From positions 25,123,347 to 25,187,346 of the forward strand of contig NC_058417.1 of the NCBI RefSeq assembly GCF_002201575.2: a stretch of DNA of 64,000 bases, in the 5' to 3' direction. This DNA comes from Neomonachus schauinslandi. Lineage: Eukaryota > Chordata > Mammalia > Carnivora > Phocidae. The notes under the pieces were generated by a model. The model was given only the letters and a program-made list of their open reading frames with translations, ran no database searches and was not told the origin of the DNA. The position numbers and the translations under genes are program-made. Shown here one piece after another: positions 48,849 through 61,581 of this stretch (its first letter is position 1; each line of letters starts with the position of its first letter).

Positions 48849-49858
48849 CATGAAAAAGTGCTCAACATCACTCAGCATCAGGGAAATACAAATCAAAACC
48901 TCAGTGAGATACCACCTCACACCAGTCAGAATGGCTACAATTAAGTCAGGAAATGACCGATGTTGGTGAGGCTGCGGAGAAAGGGGAACCCTCCTACACT
49001 GTTGGTGGGAATGCAAACTGGTGCAGCCACTCTGGAAAACAGTATGGAGGTTCCTCAAAAAGTTGAAAATAGAGCTACTGTACGACCCAGCAATTGCACT
49101 ACTGGGTATTTATCCCAAAGATACAAATGTAGTGATCCGAAGGGGTACGTGCACCCCAATGTTTATAGCAGCAATGTCCACAATAGCCAAACTGTGGAAA
49201 GAGCCAAGATGTCCATCAACAGATGAATGGATAAAGAAGATGTGGTATATATATACAATGGAATATTATGCAGCCATCAAAAAACCCGAAATCTTGCCAT
49301 TTGCAACGACATGGATGGAACTAGAGGGTATTATGCTAAGCGAAATAAGTCAATCAGTGAAAGACATGTATCATATGATCTCAGTGATATGAGGAATTCT
49401 TAATCTCAGGAAACAAACTGAGGGTTGCTGGAGTGGTGGGGGGTGGGAGGGATGGGGTGGCTGGGTGATAGACATTGGGGAGGTATTGTGCTATGGTGAG
49501 CGCTGTGAATTGTGTAAGACTGATGAATCACAGACCTGTACCTCTGAAACAAATAATACATTATATGTTTAAAAACAAAAAAAAGAAGAAGAAGAAGATA
49601 GTAGGAAGGGAAAAATGAAGGGGGGAGATTTGGAGTGGGAGACGAACCATGAGAGACTATGGACTCTGAGAAAAAAACTGAGGGTTCTAGAGGGGAGGGA
49701 GATAGGGGGATGGGTTAGCCTCGTGATGGTTATTAAAGAGGGCACGTATTGAATGGAGCACTGGGTGTTATATGCAAACAATGAATCATGGAACACTACA
49801 TCAAAAACTAATGATGTAATGTATGGTGATTAACATGATAAAATAAAATTTAAAAAAA
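48849..49858 (+). mobile_element. Young L1 3' end, 5'-truncated, 1 kb
   Basis: Begins catgaaaaagtgctcaacat and follows the L1 tail at 8236-9231 almost base for base, including the ORF2 C-terminus (49021-49392: 'YPKDTNVVIRRGT'), the 3' UTR and the final 'gtatggtgattaacat'. A short target duplication aaatgc (48844-48849, 49856-49861) fits insertion into the antisense old L1. Confidence 0.92.
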
Positions 49859-50016
49859 TGCTCAAAATAATATCGTGTCACTTTTTTCTAGCCTCCATGC
49901 TTTTTTCTGATGAGGAATCTGTTGTCATTTGAAGTGTTTTCCCTCCAGGTGAAGGGTAACTTTTCTCTGGGTGCCTTCAAGAGTTTTTCTTTGTCTTTAG
50001 TTTTTAGAAGTAATTA

Positions 50017-50328
50017 CAATGTGTTTTTCTGTAGGTGTATTTGGGAGTGTCCTGTCCAGGGTTCACTCCTTCTTTAACATGTAGATTTATGTCTCTTGCA
50101 AAATTTGTGTAGTATTCATTCATAATTTTTTCAAATACCTTTTTAGCCCCACCCCATCTCCTCTCCTTCCAAGCCCATTATGACCCAAAGGTTAGACCTT
50201 TTTTTTTTTAAGTAATCCCACTGATCCCTAAGATTCTATTAATTTTTCAGTCTATTTTCTCTATATTGTTCAAATGGGTAATTTTTATTGTTCTTCACAG
50301 CTTATTGATTCTTTCTACTGTTTCTCCA
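50017..50328 (-). repeat. 312-bp duplicated segment, copy 1 (within old L1)
   Basis: Nearly identical to 52663-52973. The two copies differ by one base (cattatgacc versus cattgtgacc) and one T in a T-run (11 versus 10). This copy is continuous with flanking L1 text on both sides, so it is the parental one. Confidence 0.95.
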
Positions 50329-50363
50329 TTCTGCTATTGAACCTATCCACTGAACTTTAATTT

Positions 50364-50564
50364 TTTTTTTTTTTAAAGATTTTATTTATTTATTTGACAG
50401 AGAGAGACACAGCGGGAGAGGGAACACAGGCAGGGGGAGTGGGAGAGGGAGAAGCAGGCTTCCCGAGGAGCAGGGAGCCCGATGCGGGGCTCGATCCCAG
50501 GACCCTGGGATCATGACCTGAGCCGAAGGCAGACGCTTAACGACTGAGCCACCCAGGCGCCCCA
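50364..50564 (-). mobile_element. Can-SINE (antisense)
   Basis: Perfect 13-bp target duplication tgaactttaattt at 50351-50363 and 50565-50577. Confidence 0.95.
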
Positions 50565-51460
50565 TGAACTTTAATTTCACTTATTGTGTTCTTAAGTTCT
50601 AAAATTTCCATTTGATTTTTCTTTACATCTTCTACATCTTTGCTAAGAATTTTATTTACCTTGCTGAGGCTTTCTATTTTTTCCTTTTTCTTTGAAACAT
50701 GTTTATCATGGCATTTAAAGAACCTTTGTCAGCTAATTTTAACATCTTTGTCATCTCAGCGTTGGCATCTATTCATTGTCTTTTTCTCATTCAGTTTGAG
50801 ATCTTCCTGGTTCTTGGTATGTTGAGTGATTTTCAGTTGAAATTCCCCAAGATTTGGATCATATTTAGACCTTTTGTTTTAACTGGCTCTCTCAGACATC
50901 ACTCTGGCAGGGAGAGGTACAGGTCCTGCTTGGCCAGCATTGCCAGCCAAGGTCAGGATACTATGGGCAGAGATGGGAGTTCCAGTTTCCCTTCGGGTCT
51001 CCACTGACAATGCTTGTGGGGTGGCCTCATTACTGCTGGCTGATGACATAAATCCTGACTTCCTCCTAGGCCTCCTCTGACAGCACCCAAGTGAGGAGGA
51101 ACAGGGGTGCTCTTTACTGCCAGATGAGGCTGGAAGTCCAAACTCCCTGTTTGTTCAGCTCTGACACTCCGTGTGTGTTAGGTGGTGGTACTTATTTACA
51201 GCTGTCAGGAATTAAAGTCCTCACTCCTACTTAGCTTGCTCTGAAACCATCCCAATGGAGGTGTTGGGCATCTTGTTATAGCCTCACGAGGGTTAATGTC
51301 TAGGTTCCCCACTTGGCCTTTGCTGGCATGGGCAGTGGTAGAGCCAGTTTTTTTCCTGTGGTGTTTGCTAGTGTAATGCATTATTTTCTGAAAGTTTCCA
51401 TCCTGTGAGGCTGCCCCTTGCATATTCCTTTGGCTAGAGAGATCTGGTTTTGGTTCAGAC

Positions 51461-51657
51461 ATTTTTTTTTTTAAGATTTTATTTATTCATGAGAGAGAGA
51501 GAGCACACAAGCAGGGGGAGAGGCAGAGGCAGAGGGAGAGGGAGAAGCAGACTCCCTGCTGAGCAGGGAGCCCGACGTGGGCCACGATCCCAGGACCTGG
51601 AGATCATGACCTCAGCCGAAGGCAGATGCTTAACCATCTGAGCCAACCGGGTGTCCC
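51461..51657 (-). mobile_element. Can-SINE (antisense)
   Basis: Target duplication ggttcagac at 51452-51460 and 51658-51666; body ends 'gagccaaccgggtgtccc'. Confidence 0.93.
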
Positions 51658-52049
51658 GGTTCAGACTTTTTTTGTCCATATCCATTGGCATTTTCAGGTT
51701 TCTGGCTTCTGCAGCTCCAAGGCTGGGATATTTGAGGCACAAAGAAAACCCAAGGACTTCATGTTCCTTGTATCATTACTTGTGTCCTGAAGAGCCTAGC
51801 TTGACTACCTTCTTTTCTCCACCTTTCAAAATCATCTGATGTTTGTTTTATATGTAATATCCAGAATTTTTGTTTCTCCCTAGCAGGAGAAATGTGCATC
51901 TACTGTCTTCTCTTAAGTAGAATCAGCTTTTACAATTTACTCAAATCTTGCAGCAAAAATACACTGTATATGTCAGTCTGTATGTATATGAAACAGATCA
52001 TATATCTTATAAGTGAAACTTTTGTCCCTGATTTGGTCAGTATCGGGAA

Positions 52050-52261
52050 TCAACAGATTTTATTTCTAAAGAGCCATACAGTAAATATTTTAGACGTTGA
52101 AGGCCATACTATAATGGTAGGTTACATTTGAATTTTTCATTTCTTCCTTGATTCCTTCTAGTTTACCAGTATTTAAGAGCATCATGTTCAGTATTACACA
52201 AGCTAAAAACCAAGCTAGAAGTTTCATCTACGATAAAATAAGCTGAAGTTTGCCGACACTG
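52050..52261 (+). mobile_element. Possible old DNA-transposon remnant
   Basis: 'aagagccatacagtaaatat' and 'agtttgccgacac' recall the two ends of a widespread mammalian non-autonomous DNA element, but the middle is not convincing. Confidence 0.3.
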
Positions 52262-52662
52262 TTTCTCTTTTTGAAATATGTTGCAAAAAACTGGGAAAGA
52301 AAAACATTGAAACCATGAGGGCCATAGAATGTGCCTTATATTAGTATGAGATTGGGTTTGTATATGGAATCTTGAGACTTGCTAAGTCTGGGTGAAGCTT
52401 TGCTTTCTTTCCATTTCTTTTATCTGGCTTTGTTCTTTTACAAATAGAGTTTGTAGACCAATCTCTTCTCTGCTAGACACCTTACTAGTAAACCTGCAGA
52501 GATCTCAAACTCCGGCTTCCTTGGAAATGAGATGGTATTCTTTCATATGGTAGGTGATTTGAGTTACTGCCCCTGTTTCATTCCTTTGTGTTCTGAATAT
52601 CTTGCAACTGCAATGTCATTACTCAGGGACATAGTACACCTTATAAAATGAAGAACCTATCC

Positions 52663-52973
52663 CAATGTGTTTTTCTGTAGGTGTATTTGGGAGTGTCCTG
52701 TCCAGGGTTCACTCCTTCTTTAACATGTAGATTTATGTCTCTTGCAAAATTTGTGTAGTATTCATTCATAATTTTTTCAAATACCTTTTTAGCCCCACCC
52801 CATCTCCTCTCCTTCCAAGCCCATTGTGACCCAAAGGTTAGACCTTTTTTTTTTAAGTAATCCCACTGATCCCTAAGATTCTATTAATTTTTCAGTCTAT
52901 TTTCTCTATATTGTTCAAATGGGTAATTTTTATTGTTCTTCACAGCTTATTGATTCTTTCTACTGTTTCTCCA
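52663..52973 (-). repeat. Duplicated L1 segment, copy 2
   Basis: A 311-bp near-perfect second copy of 50017-50328 in the same orientation, 2646 bp downstream. Its flanks (left 'aagaacctatcc', right 'aagatcagag') are not L1, and there is no poly(A) or target duplication, so it was not inserted by retrotransposition. Confidence 0.93.
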
Positions 52974-53529
52974 AAGATCAGAGTATTTTCTTTCCTCAGG
53001 TCATTGTGTAGATTCTATCACAAACTGCTAGAATCTGTTGCAAACTAGTACTAAATCCAAGGATTCCAGTGAGCTCTAGAAATGTTCAATAACATTTCCC
53101 AAAGTAGGAGCTAACTTCTTAGAATTCTGGTGCTACTATTTGAAATATATATTATTTGCTTGTTTTCTAACCTGGTTTTATTTTTTCTTACTCCATATTA
53201 ACATTGAAAAAAGATGCATTATGGTTTTTAGATTACCTTCCAGAAAGTTGACAGTTCTTATGTTTGTCAATTACTTTAATATTCTATGTATTTTTAAATG
53301 GTTGCTTGGTTGGGAGTCTCTAGACACAACACTTCACACTAAGTAAGGCTGACAGTTAAGTGATGTGGAGGCCATTATCTAACCTTTGTGCTTGCAGGCT
53401 GGGGCCTCTTGCCTTTTCCTATTTCATAACAAGTAACATTAGCATTCAGGAACTTTTTAACACCTATTGAGGGCAGGATTTTTATAACCCCCTATAAGGG
53501 AGGATTTTAAAAATGAATGACTAAAACCT

Positions 53530-54690
53530 AACAAACATAGCATACAAAAAAAGAGAACTAGGCATCAGTCTTATGTTGGAATCTCGAGTCATAAATCTCA
53601 AATAAAATACCAACAAACCAAATTGAACATTACAACAAGAGAATCGCTTACCATGACCAGATATGATTTATCCCATGTTAGAAAAATCTATTGTTATAAT
53701 ATTAATTGGTCCAGTAAGAAAACATGATAATCTCACTAGATGTAGAAAAGGTGTTTCATAAAATTCAGGGTTTGTTCATGAGATTTATTCTGCGATAACT
53801 AGGAATAGAAAGATAAATCTTTTAAACAATAAAGAGTAGCTATCTTAAACCAACTACCAGCATCGTTTTTTTTTTTTTTTTTTTAAAGATTTTATTTATT
53901 TATTTGAGAGAGAGAGAATGAGAGAGAACACATGAGAGGGAGGAGGGTCAGAGGGAGAAGCAGACTCCCTGCCGAGCAGGGAGCCCGATGTGGGACTCGA
54001 TCCCGGGACTCCAGGATCATGACCTGAGCCGAAGGCAGTCGCTTAACCAACTGAGCCACCCAGGCGCCCTACCAGCATCGTTTTTAATGTGGAATATTAT
54101 TGGCATTTCTTCTAAAATCGGGAATAAGGCAATCATGCCATGCCCATTATTATACAGTTACTCTGAAAATTCCAGATAGTGCAGTAATATTAAACCATAA
54201 AGAAGATATAATTACAAAGTCATGATTTATAGACAATATAACTTTTGATCTGAAAAATTCAAGAGCATCAACTTTTAAAGAACTGATTATATTGACCAGA
54301 TACTTGATTAATATGCAAAACATCCATATGATTTCTATGAACCAATAAAAAACTAATTAAATGAGCTAATTCTTTAAAAAATTTCTCTCATGATAGTACC
54401 AGAAAACATAAGATATTTGGGAAAACCTTAAGTAGAAATATGGAAAGTCTACAATAAGGAAAACTGTAATTTTTCAGAGAAATATAGATTATTTACATAC
54501 ATTAACAATATGTCATGTTTCTGAATAAGGAAACTATTGTAAAAATGGTAAAAATGGCAGGTATTCCAAAATTAATTCAGAACTTTAATGCAGTCTCAGT
54601 CAGAATACCAATGGATTTTATTTGTGCCTCAAAATTATTTGTTAGTGTATTTGAAAGTATAAACAGGCAAGAATTGCTGAGATAATTTTT
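53530..54690 (+). mobile_element. Very old L1 RT-region fragment (sense)
   Basis: 'gaatcgcttaccatgaccag', 'tctcactagatgtagaaaag', 'aatgcagtctcagtcagaat' and 'accaatggattttatttgtg' follow L1 ORF2 order with heavy decay. One SINE at 53871-54069. Confidence 0.65.
53871..54069 (-). mobile_element. Can-SINE in very old L1 (antisense)
   Basis: Perfect 16-bp target duplication taccagcatcgttttt at 53855-53870 and 54070-54085. Confidence 0.95.
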
Positions 54691-54989
54691 CAGGTTGGCA
54701 CTGAGTAGGTACTTTACTACACAACATTTTATTATGAAAGATTTCTAACCTACAGAAAAAATTTAATACAACAAATATGTAATCATTCTCATTAAGCAGT
54801 TGCCAACATTTTATAATAACTCTCTAGCCATAATAAAGTTTAAATAAAAATGAATGAACTGTGAGGTCTGTCTTAAGGATGATCTCAGCTACAGAGCCAT
54901 TTCTTTCATTTAAAGCATTAACTCCTCAAAAGAATTATCTGTCCTTGCTATTATCAGTTTCTGTGTGCCTGTGTCTTCTCTTTAACTCC

Positions 54990-55760
54990 TTATTATAAAA
55001 AATTTCAAATATATACAACATAAAAAGAGTAGCATAACAAATCCCTGACCATCAGGTAGCTTCAACTCTTGGCCAAACTAGTCTTACCCCACAACCCCCA
55101 CAGATTATTTTGAAGCAAATTTCAGACATCATATTATTTCCTTTATACATATTTCAGTACATATCTCCACAATATAAGGAGTCCTTTTTTAAAGCATAGT
55201 ATTATCAGGCCTGCAAAATTAATAATAATTCTTTAAGATCAAATTTCCAACCCATGTCAAATTCCATGTAAAATGATTATCGCATTTTTAAAAATCACGT
55301 TCCAAGTAAGACCTATTTACATTGCAATTGGTTGATATATCTCATAAGATTCTCTTCATATATAGGTTTCTCTTCCATTTCCTTTTGTCACCTCATATTT
55401 TTTGAAGAAATAGGACCATTTATCCTACAGTGTTTCCTTTCCTACAGACAGAGTTTTGCTAATTTCATCCCCGTGGTGTTCTTTGGTTTCTGAAATTTCC
55501 TGTAAATTGTTAATTACATCTAGAAGATTGGTTAGATTGGATTTTACTTTTTGGCAAAAAAATACTTATTTTTTATGAATTTATGTCATGGGCACCTAAA
55601 AAGGATACATTCTCTGTCTTCTGGACATAAAGTTACATTTATGTTATTTAGATTTACCTCCTTAATTGTGTATCTCCTGATGCCATATGTATATAGTATT
55701 AAGTTTACACATACACAAACACACAGACACATCTCTCGTATTATGAACTTAGAAAAGTGA
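54990..55760 (+). mobile_element. Ancient LINE tail-like repeat (family uncertain)
   Basis: 'ataaaaaatttcaaatatat', 'tttgaagcaaatttcagaca', 'cctacagtgtttcctttcct' and 'ttttttggcaaaaaa'-like text follow a known old mammalian LINE tail. Shares its start with 3740 and 23090. Confidence 0.5.
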
Positions 55761-57399
55761 ATTACAGTCTCATGCTACTAATTTTCTCTTTATTTCTCCT
55801 TACATTCTGTAGCTTTTCTATACAATGTTAATGTTATGTGATACGTAGATATGCATAACTGTTAGGGATTCATTATAGAATAAATATAATATATGTAGGT
55901 ATCCTTTTTAACATTTCTAAGTGTCCTTTTTTTTTCTTGTGTAGTGCTTTTGTTTAATTAAGATTGTGAGCACTGCTTTTCATTTTGTCATTGTGAACAT
56001 AGAAGGATACCAAACTGTGTAAAGTGTTATGCTAAAAAAAAAAACCCAGTATGTTTATAGACACTGTTATACATATAGATACAGGTATTTGAGAAACTAG
56101 AAGGAAACAGACCAAAATGTAAATAGTTTTTAACCTCTAAAAACTGTGATGGGATTATAGGTAATTTAAATTTTCTTCTTTAAAGTCTTCCCAAAGTTTT
56201 TTACAGTGAGCTTGTGTTACTTTTGTGAGGCTCAAAAACCTATTATTTTTACAGAAGAAAATTGTAGAGAAAGTACACAAAGTAGTTTGGTTTCCTTAAT
56301 GTTTTCAGCATATTTTCTTGCCACAGCCTAAATAATGAGCTAGGGACAGTGTTGCACATCGGCCCCCCGCCCCTCATTTGAATCACAACTAGCATTGTAC
56401 ACACGACTCTTCCAGTGATAGGTTTGAAATGGGGAAATGGGATTGCTAGAAATTGTTACATGAGTGAGGAAAATTTACCAAAGTCTTTGATATGATCTGA
56501 GGTCTGGGAGTAGAACATGGGAGGCCTCCTGAAAATCTGTCCAACATTCACTCAGGCTCTTCTTGGTTCGGAGCCAAATCACAAACCCTTCGGTTGAATT
56601 TTTCTGTCCAGACACTGGCTTAAATGAAGGTATACTTAAGTTGGAAATACCATTTCAGCTTTTGGCTGGAGTAGCTGTTGTCTTTAGATGTGGAGCCGTG
56701 AGGGAGTTCTCTGAGTACATGCATTTTCACACATCTGCTAATGCAAAAGCCCCAGTGTGAGCATTAGTACTCAGGAATGTGATGTGGATTTGAGATGATC
56801 TCCCCAGGATTTTGGCAGGTCAGGACAAACATTATCTTGCTCCCATATGTTTTTGTAGGATCTTGAAAGGGAAATCATATACATTTCCTTAGACTGACAT
56901 GCTGAATTTTCCCACATACACCAAAAAACCCTCTCAGCAAAAATAAAGTCAGCAATATGTATATATGACATTCATATCTTTAGCATCTGTTGTCAATACA
57001 ACAATATAACCTGATGGCTATTGGGAGTCACATACAGTCTGCATATACTTTGATTTATGTTTCACTGTCTTATCTCAGAAAACCTGGCCCACAGATAAAA
57101 ACTGTGAAAGATCCCACATTTTCAGTAAGGCCTTTTTATTTGTTTCTGTTCGGCATTTCCTTAGGTGCAATGTGCATGGGGCTAGGGTTCCTCATTTTCG
57201 CTAATTCTCCATTGGTAACACTATTCCCCCACACGGTCACCTTCTCCCACAGTTTTGTAGTATCTGATATGTATGTGATACATTCAGTTAAAAACAGCCA
57301 GGGAACCCTTGTGAAGCTAAGAAATTCACCAACAACACACGCTGTGTATAGAGACTGGATCTGTTTTTTAATCACCCTTGAGCAAACCCAGTCCTGTTT

Positions 57400-57450
57400 C
57401 ATATGGGGTTTGACAAACAGTAGGTACTCATTTAATGTTGACTAACCCTT
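57400..57450 (+). mobile_element. MIR/L2 3'-end fragment
   Basis: 'acaaacagtaggtactcatt' followed by taatgttgac is the common old SINE/LINE end. Confidence 0.4.
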
Positions 57451-57866
57451 TGTCTCAGTCTTTTTATTCTCCAATCTCTAGTCCCTCTAGAGAATGATAT
57501 ATCATCTGCCCAGGAGTTTGGCTGCTTTTCTGTGCAAGGAGATTATTAAAAGTTGAATAAAGATAGCCCTAGGCTCAGCTACTTCGTGGTCTGTGTGCCA
57601 AGGAGAGCACCTTGGTTGGTTCTCATTGGCATACAAGTTGATAGATTTAGTCTTACCTCATTCCGAGTCACAACTCAGTCCCTGTAGGATCACTCTGAGA
57701 AGGTCATAATCCCTAATCACTATTTGTTTTCATGTTTCACAAATGAGTTTTCTCGCTACAGTGTCACATGCCTAATCAGATCAATCCTCCTCCAGTTGGT
57801 TCTTTTATCTGCTTATGTCACATAGTTTTCAGGCTATCAAATGTTATTTAAAACTAGTATCTTGGA

Positions 57867-57898
57867 TCTCTCTCTCTCTCTCTCTCTCTCCCCCCCTC
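57867..57898 (+). repeat. (TC)n microsatellite with C-run
   Basis: About twelve TC units followed by seven C. Confidence 0.9.
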
Positions 57899-60800
57899 CA
57901 CATACGGAGGGAGGTCAGATGTTTTTGACCTCCTTTCTTTTCTTTTGTGCTTGTTTATTTACCACCAGTGGTTTACTATTGGATGATTTCGCTGGAAAAA
58001 GATGATTTCCACAGGGAAGCAAGAGCGGGATTTTGCTCCATACAGGAAAACATGCAGAGGAAATAATATCAATTTAATTTATTAACCAAAAATTGGTCTT
58101 GGGTTCTTTCCTCGGAGTCTTGAACCACTGAGCTTTGCTTGGTCTGAATTTCTCAGCCTATAAAGGTAGGGATCAGAACAGTATACCTTATTTAGTTTGT
58201 TGACTGCATTCTATTCTGGAACTGTTAGATTATTTTTAAGACCTTGTGATCCACAGAAATACTGGTACTCTTGTACCAGTTCTTATTTCATTGCCCGTTG
58301 GTAGTTTGACATGAGTTCTTATATCCACTGTTGTTTTTTAGGGGGAAAAACACGGAAAAGGTCTCTAGTTGGGTTCCCCCCCACACACACTCATTTTCTT
58401 TGGTGAGTGAGACAGTTAATTACATAAAAATGTTCTTCTGTTTTAAAATATGTGAGATTTTCAGTCCTTTGAAAAAATGGTTATTGCCCATTTTCCATAT
58501 ATTACTCAACATTAGCGATCTGCCTGCCAAATGATCCCAGGTGTGGGGTTGCAGCAGGTAATTTCCTGAGCTGTATGGTACAGATGATTTTCTGTGTTGG
58601 AAGATGCTATCGGCTCACCTGGCCTCTTAGTGACAGAGAAATCCTTTGTTTATTCATTTAGTAGGCAGATTAACCCTAATGAATATTGGCTTCCTGGAAA
58701 TAGATACAGGTGACAATGGCAAAGTGAGGAGTGGAGAGAAGTAAGACAAATTCCCTTTTCTTTCTTCACTTAGAAATAATGGTGGCTTTCATTGGAGAGT
58801 GTTTTAAGTCAGAAAGGAATGCAAAATATTTTAATTTAAAGGCGAGATTTAAATAATCAACCTGCGATTTTTAGTTTTGAATGTCTTCAGATGTATATTC
58901 AGAAGAACTGAAGATTTTCTAATTTTGGCAAACAAGTTAAAAGTTTTATGTCTTTCAAATTAGACTTACAGGAAAATATTTAATTAAACACTTCATGCTG
59001 GTTTGGGCACCAGAAGTCATTTGAAGAGGCAAATGCAATCCTAATCTGTCCTTGCACTCAGTTAAAATTCTGTGAATTAAAAAAGTGTATCATTCCTCAG
59101 CCTCTTCTCACATAGGAAAGAAAATGTGTGCTGTGCCGTGTTCATTTCTATAGTCTTTCATATTGCTTCAGTGACATCTTTATCTGTTTTCTGGGGAACA
59201 AAGATGAAGGGCTAATCTAGCCATTAGAAAATTATTCAGAGCCATACTATAAATTGTAAGGAATTTTTAAGGTTAAGCTATTCTAAATTCTTTGCTTTGC
59301 AGTAACATATTGGCAAAAATTATTTATATGAATATAATTATGGATATTTGATGTAATTGTCAACAGCATATGATGAAATGTTTCTGATGGCAACTCTTAA
59401 GTTTTGCTTACTGAAGGAAGGAGTGCTTTACAACATTTTTCTGTGAATGGTTTTGGAGATACATTATTCCCAAGACAGGAGTGTATAGACACAGATGTGA
59501 AAATCTCTTTAACGTTCAACCAGACTTTTCTAGATCTTACCGCTATAATTTATTCTGCACTCTCCAAAGACTCCCCAAGTGTCTTCTTTTACATAACTTT
59601 ATCCATTGGAGGAAAAGTTAAAATTCTTCTCTTCCACATGCTAAATGATGGAGATAGGCTTTTCATGATGCATTTTGTGGTTGACTATAAAAGCTCTAGG
59701 ATTTCAAGGGAGAAGTGAAAAAGCAGAGTTTACTTCTCTATGAAGATTTAAAATTTATGATTTCTCCTAGCTATAGGGTTGAGATTCTGCTTGAATTGTG
59801 TTATGGAGAGTTCTGAATAATGTAAGATATATATGTATCAGAGGCAGTAATAAATTCTGAATGAATCTTCGGGTTTTTACTTTAGATTATTTTATCCTTA
59901 AAACTAATGTTTCTATAACCTCTGACCGAATACAGAAGATCCAAAGTACTTGCAAGGGTGAGAATTTCTCCTGGCCCCGTGTGAGTAGTTGAACTCATTC
60001 TGATTGTGTGGTGCAGGATAGCATGTGATATGAGTATATCAGAGGCATATTTACAAATTCTTAATTTACATATCACGCTGCCAAAATATGAGGCCATCCT
60101 TTACTGAATTGTCAGGAATATTTCCCAAGATACTAGAAAAAGAGAAAGCAATGTATATGTGCCCTTACTATCTTCAGCTGAACCACTGCCTATGTTAACT
60201 GGCTTTTTCTTTCCTTTTAGTGAAAAACCAAAGGACAACAGTCATTATACGATTTTGTATTTTAAGTATTTTCATAATCCAACATAAATTGGCCCACCCA
60301 AGGATTATGTCTGTCTTATAAAGATGTGTTTACATAGTCATTGGGTGAAAGATTGCAGAAGTTGAACCACTAGTTTTGAAAGTTGAGCCAGACCAGGAAA
60401 AATCAGGATACAATTTGGCACTTATGGAGACGAAATGATTTCCTTTTTAGCTGCTGATTTCTACTGGGAAATGTATCCTTGGACTGAAAATTGCATCCGG
60501 AAAAATGTTTATGTAGTGTTTTTCAAATGACTGATTATTCTTCTAACCTTTAACATGAACTGTGTCTAATTTTGGTCTCTTTTAACTCTTTCACGACTGG
60601 GGAACTTTTCTCTTTGTGGGAAAAAATATTGCTAACAAACGTATCTTTACTACTTTGGATACGAGAATGGCCTATGTGGCAAAAACAACATAAAAGGTGT
60701 TACGATTTCTTCTTGAGTTATTTTTCCAACTGGTAGTACAGTACCCAACATTATCTACCCCTTATCACAGGTGCTTAAGTTTTATATTATCATGCACCTT

Positions 60801-61169
60801 TATATTATGATGCAATAACTTTAGTCTGCTAGAACAGCTACCTCTCCCTATCTTATTCCACCACCACCTGTGCATGTGAAGTAGGAGCTTCTTGACATTA
60901 TTTTCATGGGTCATCTTTGACTCATGCATTCTTCACAAAGATCGGATTGAACTGTATTTTCTTTCTTGTTTATTTTTTTGGCTTTTCTGGCTAAGTGATT
61001 GTCCATCACAGGTTGCAGGGGTCTCGACTTCATGCTCTTTCCACTCAGGAACCTAGGTTAACTGAGGCTTCAGCAATGAATTATTGCAGGTGATGAGGGT
61101 GGTTGGGGGTGGGGGGAGACACTTGGAGGTCTCACTCTGGTCATGTCTCATAATTCATGGGTTGGAACT

Positions 61170-61341
61170 GTGCTGTCCGGTATGATAGCCACCAGCTCCA
61201 TTTGGTTATCTAAATTTGAATGAGGGAAAATTAAATAAAATGTATAATTGAGCTCCTCAGTTGCACTAGCCGCATTATAAATCTACCATATTGGACAACA
61301 GAAACATAGAACATTTCCATTATCACGGGAAGTTCTGTTGG
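61170..61341 (+). mobile_element. Non-autonomous hAT-like DNA transposon (MER-type), old
   Basis: 'gtgctgtccggtatgatagc' with 'caccagctccatttggttat' at the left, and 'ccatattggacaacagaaac' and 'acatttccattatcacggga' towards the right, match a common mammalian element with inverted-repeat-like ends. Exact family not named. Confidence 0.5.
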
Positions 61342-61500
61342 AGGCTACTAGACTAGAATATTAAGAGGATGGGAAAGTACAGTACTGTGCCCAGAGGTGG
61401 GGAAGAAGCACATATTACTGAACTGCAATAATGTCTACCACCACTAGTAAATTATATGCTTGCAAATATACCCTGAGATGCTCTAAATCCTCTTTTTCCC

Positions 61501-61550
61501 TGTGTGTGTGTGTGTGTGTGTAAAAAGTGAAAAGGGTGAGATCGATAGAT

Positions 61551-61578
<28 letters not shown>
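61501..61578 (+). repeat. (TG)n and (AC)n microsatellites in inverted arrangement
   Basis: (TG)10 at 61501-61520 and (AC)14 at 61551-61578, separated by 30 bases; complementary arms can fold into a hairpin with a 20-bp stem. Confidence 0.9.

Positions 61579-61581
<3 letters not shown>

Larger units (their letters stand above)
48590..51900 (-). mobile_element. Old L1 5' region and ORF1 (antisense), interrupted three times
   Basis: Text such as 'tctgagaatgtcttaatttt' (48763), 'ctgatgaggaatctgttgtc' (49909), 'agttctaaaatttccatttg' (50594), 'gagatcttcctggttcttgg' (50799) and 'tccatatccattggcatttt' (51675) is old L1 ORF1/5' region read backwards. It is split by a young L1 3' end (48849-49858) and SINEs at 50364 and 51461. 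No frame survives. The left boundary is approximate. Confidence 0.75.

Noticed and set aside
56990..57445. 151-codon ORF on + in a repeat-poor region
   Set aside because: Its length is within chance for 64 kb in six frames, its 3' end runs into a MIR/L2 tail (57400-57450), and no domain, splice context or promoter is recognisable.
59404..59718. 104-codon ORF on +
   Set aside because: No recognisable domain, AT-rich codons, no splice or promoter signals; consistent with chance.
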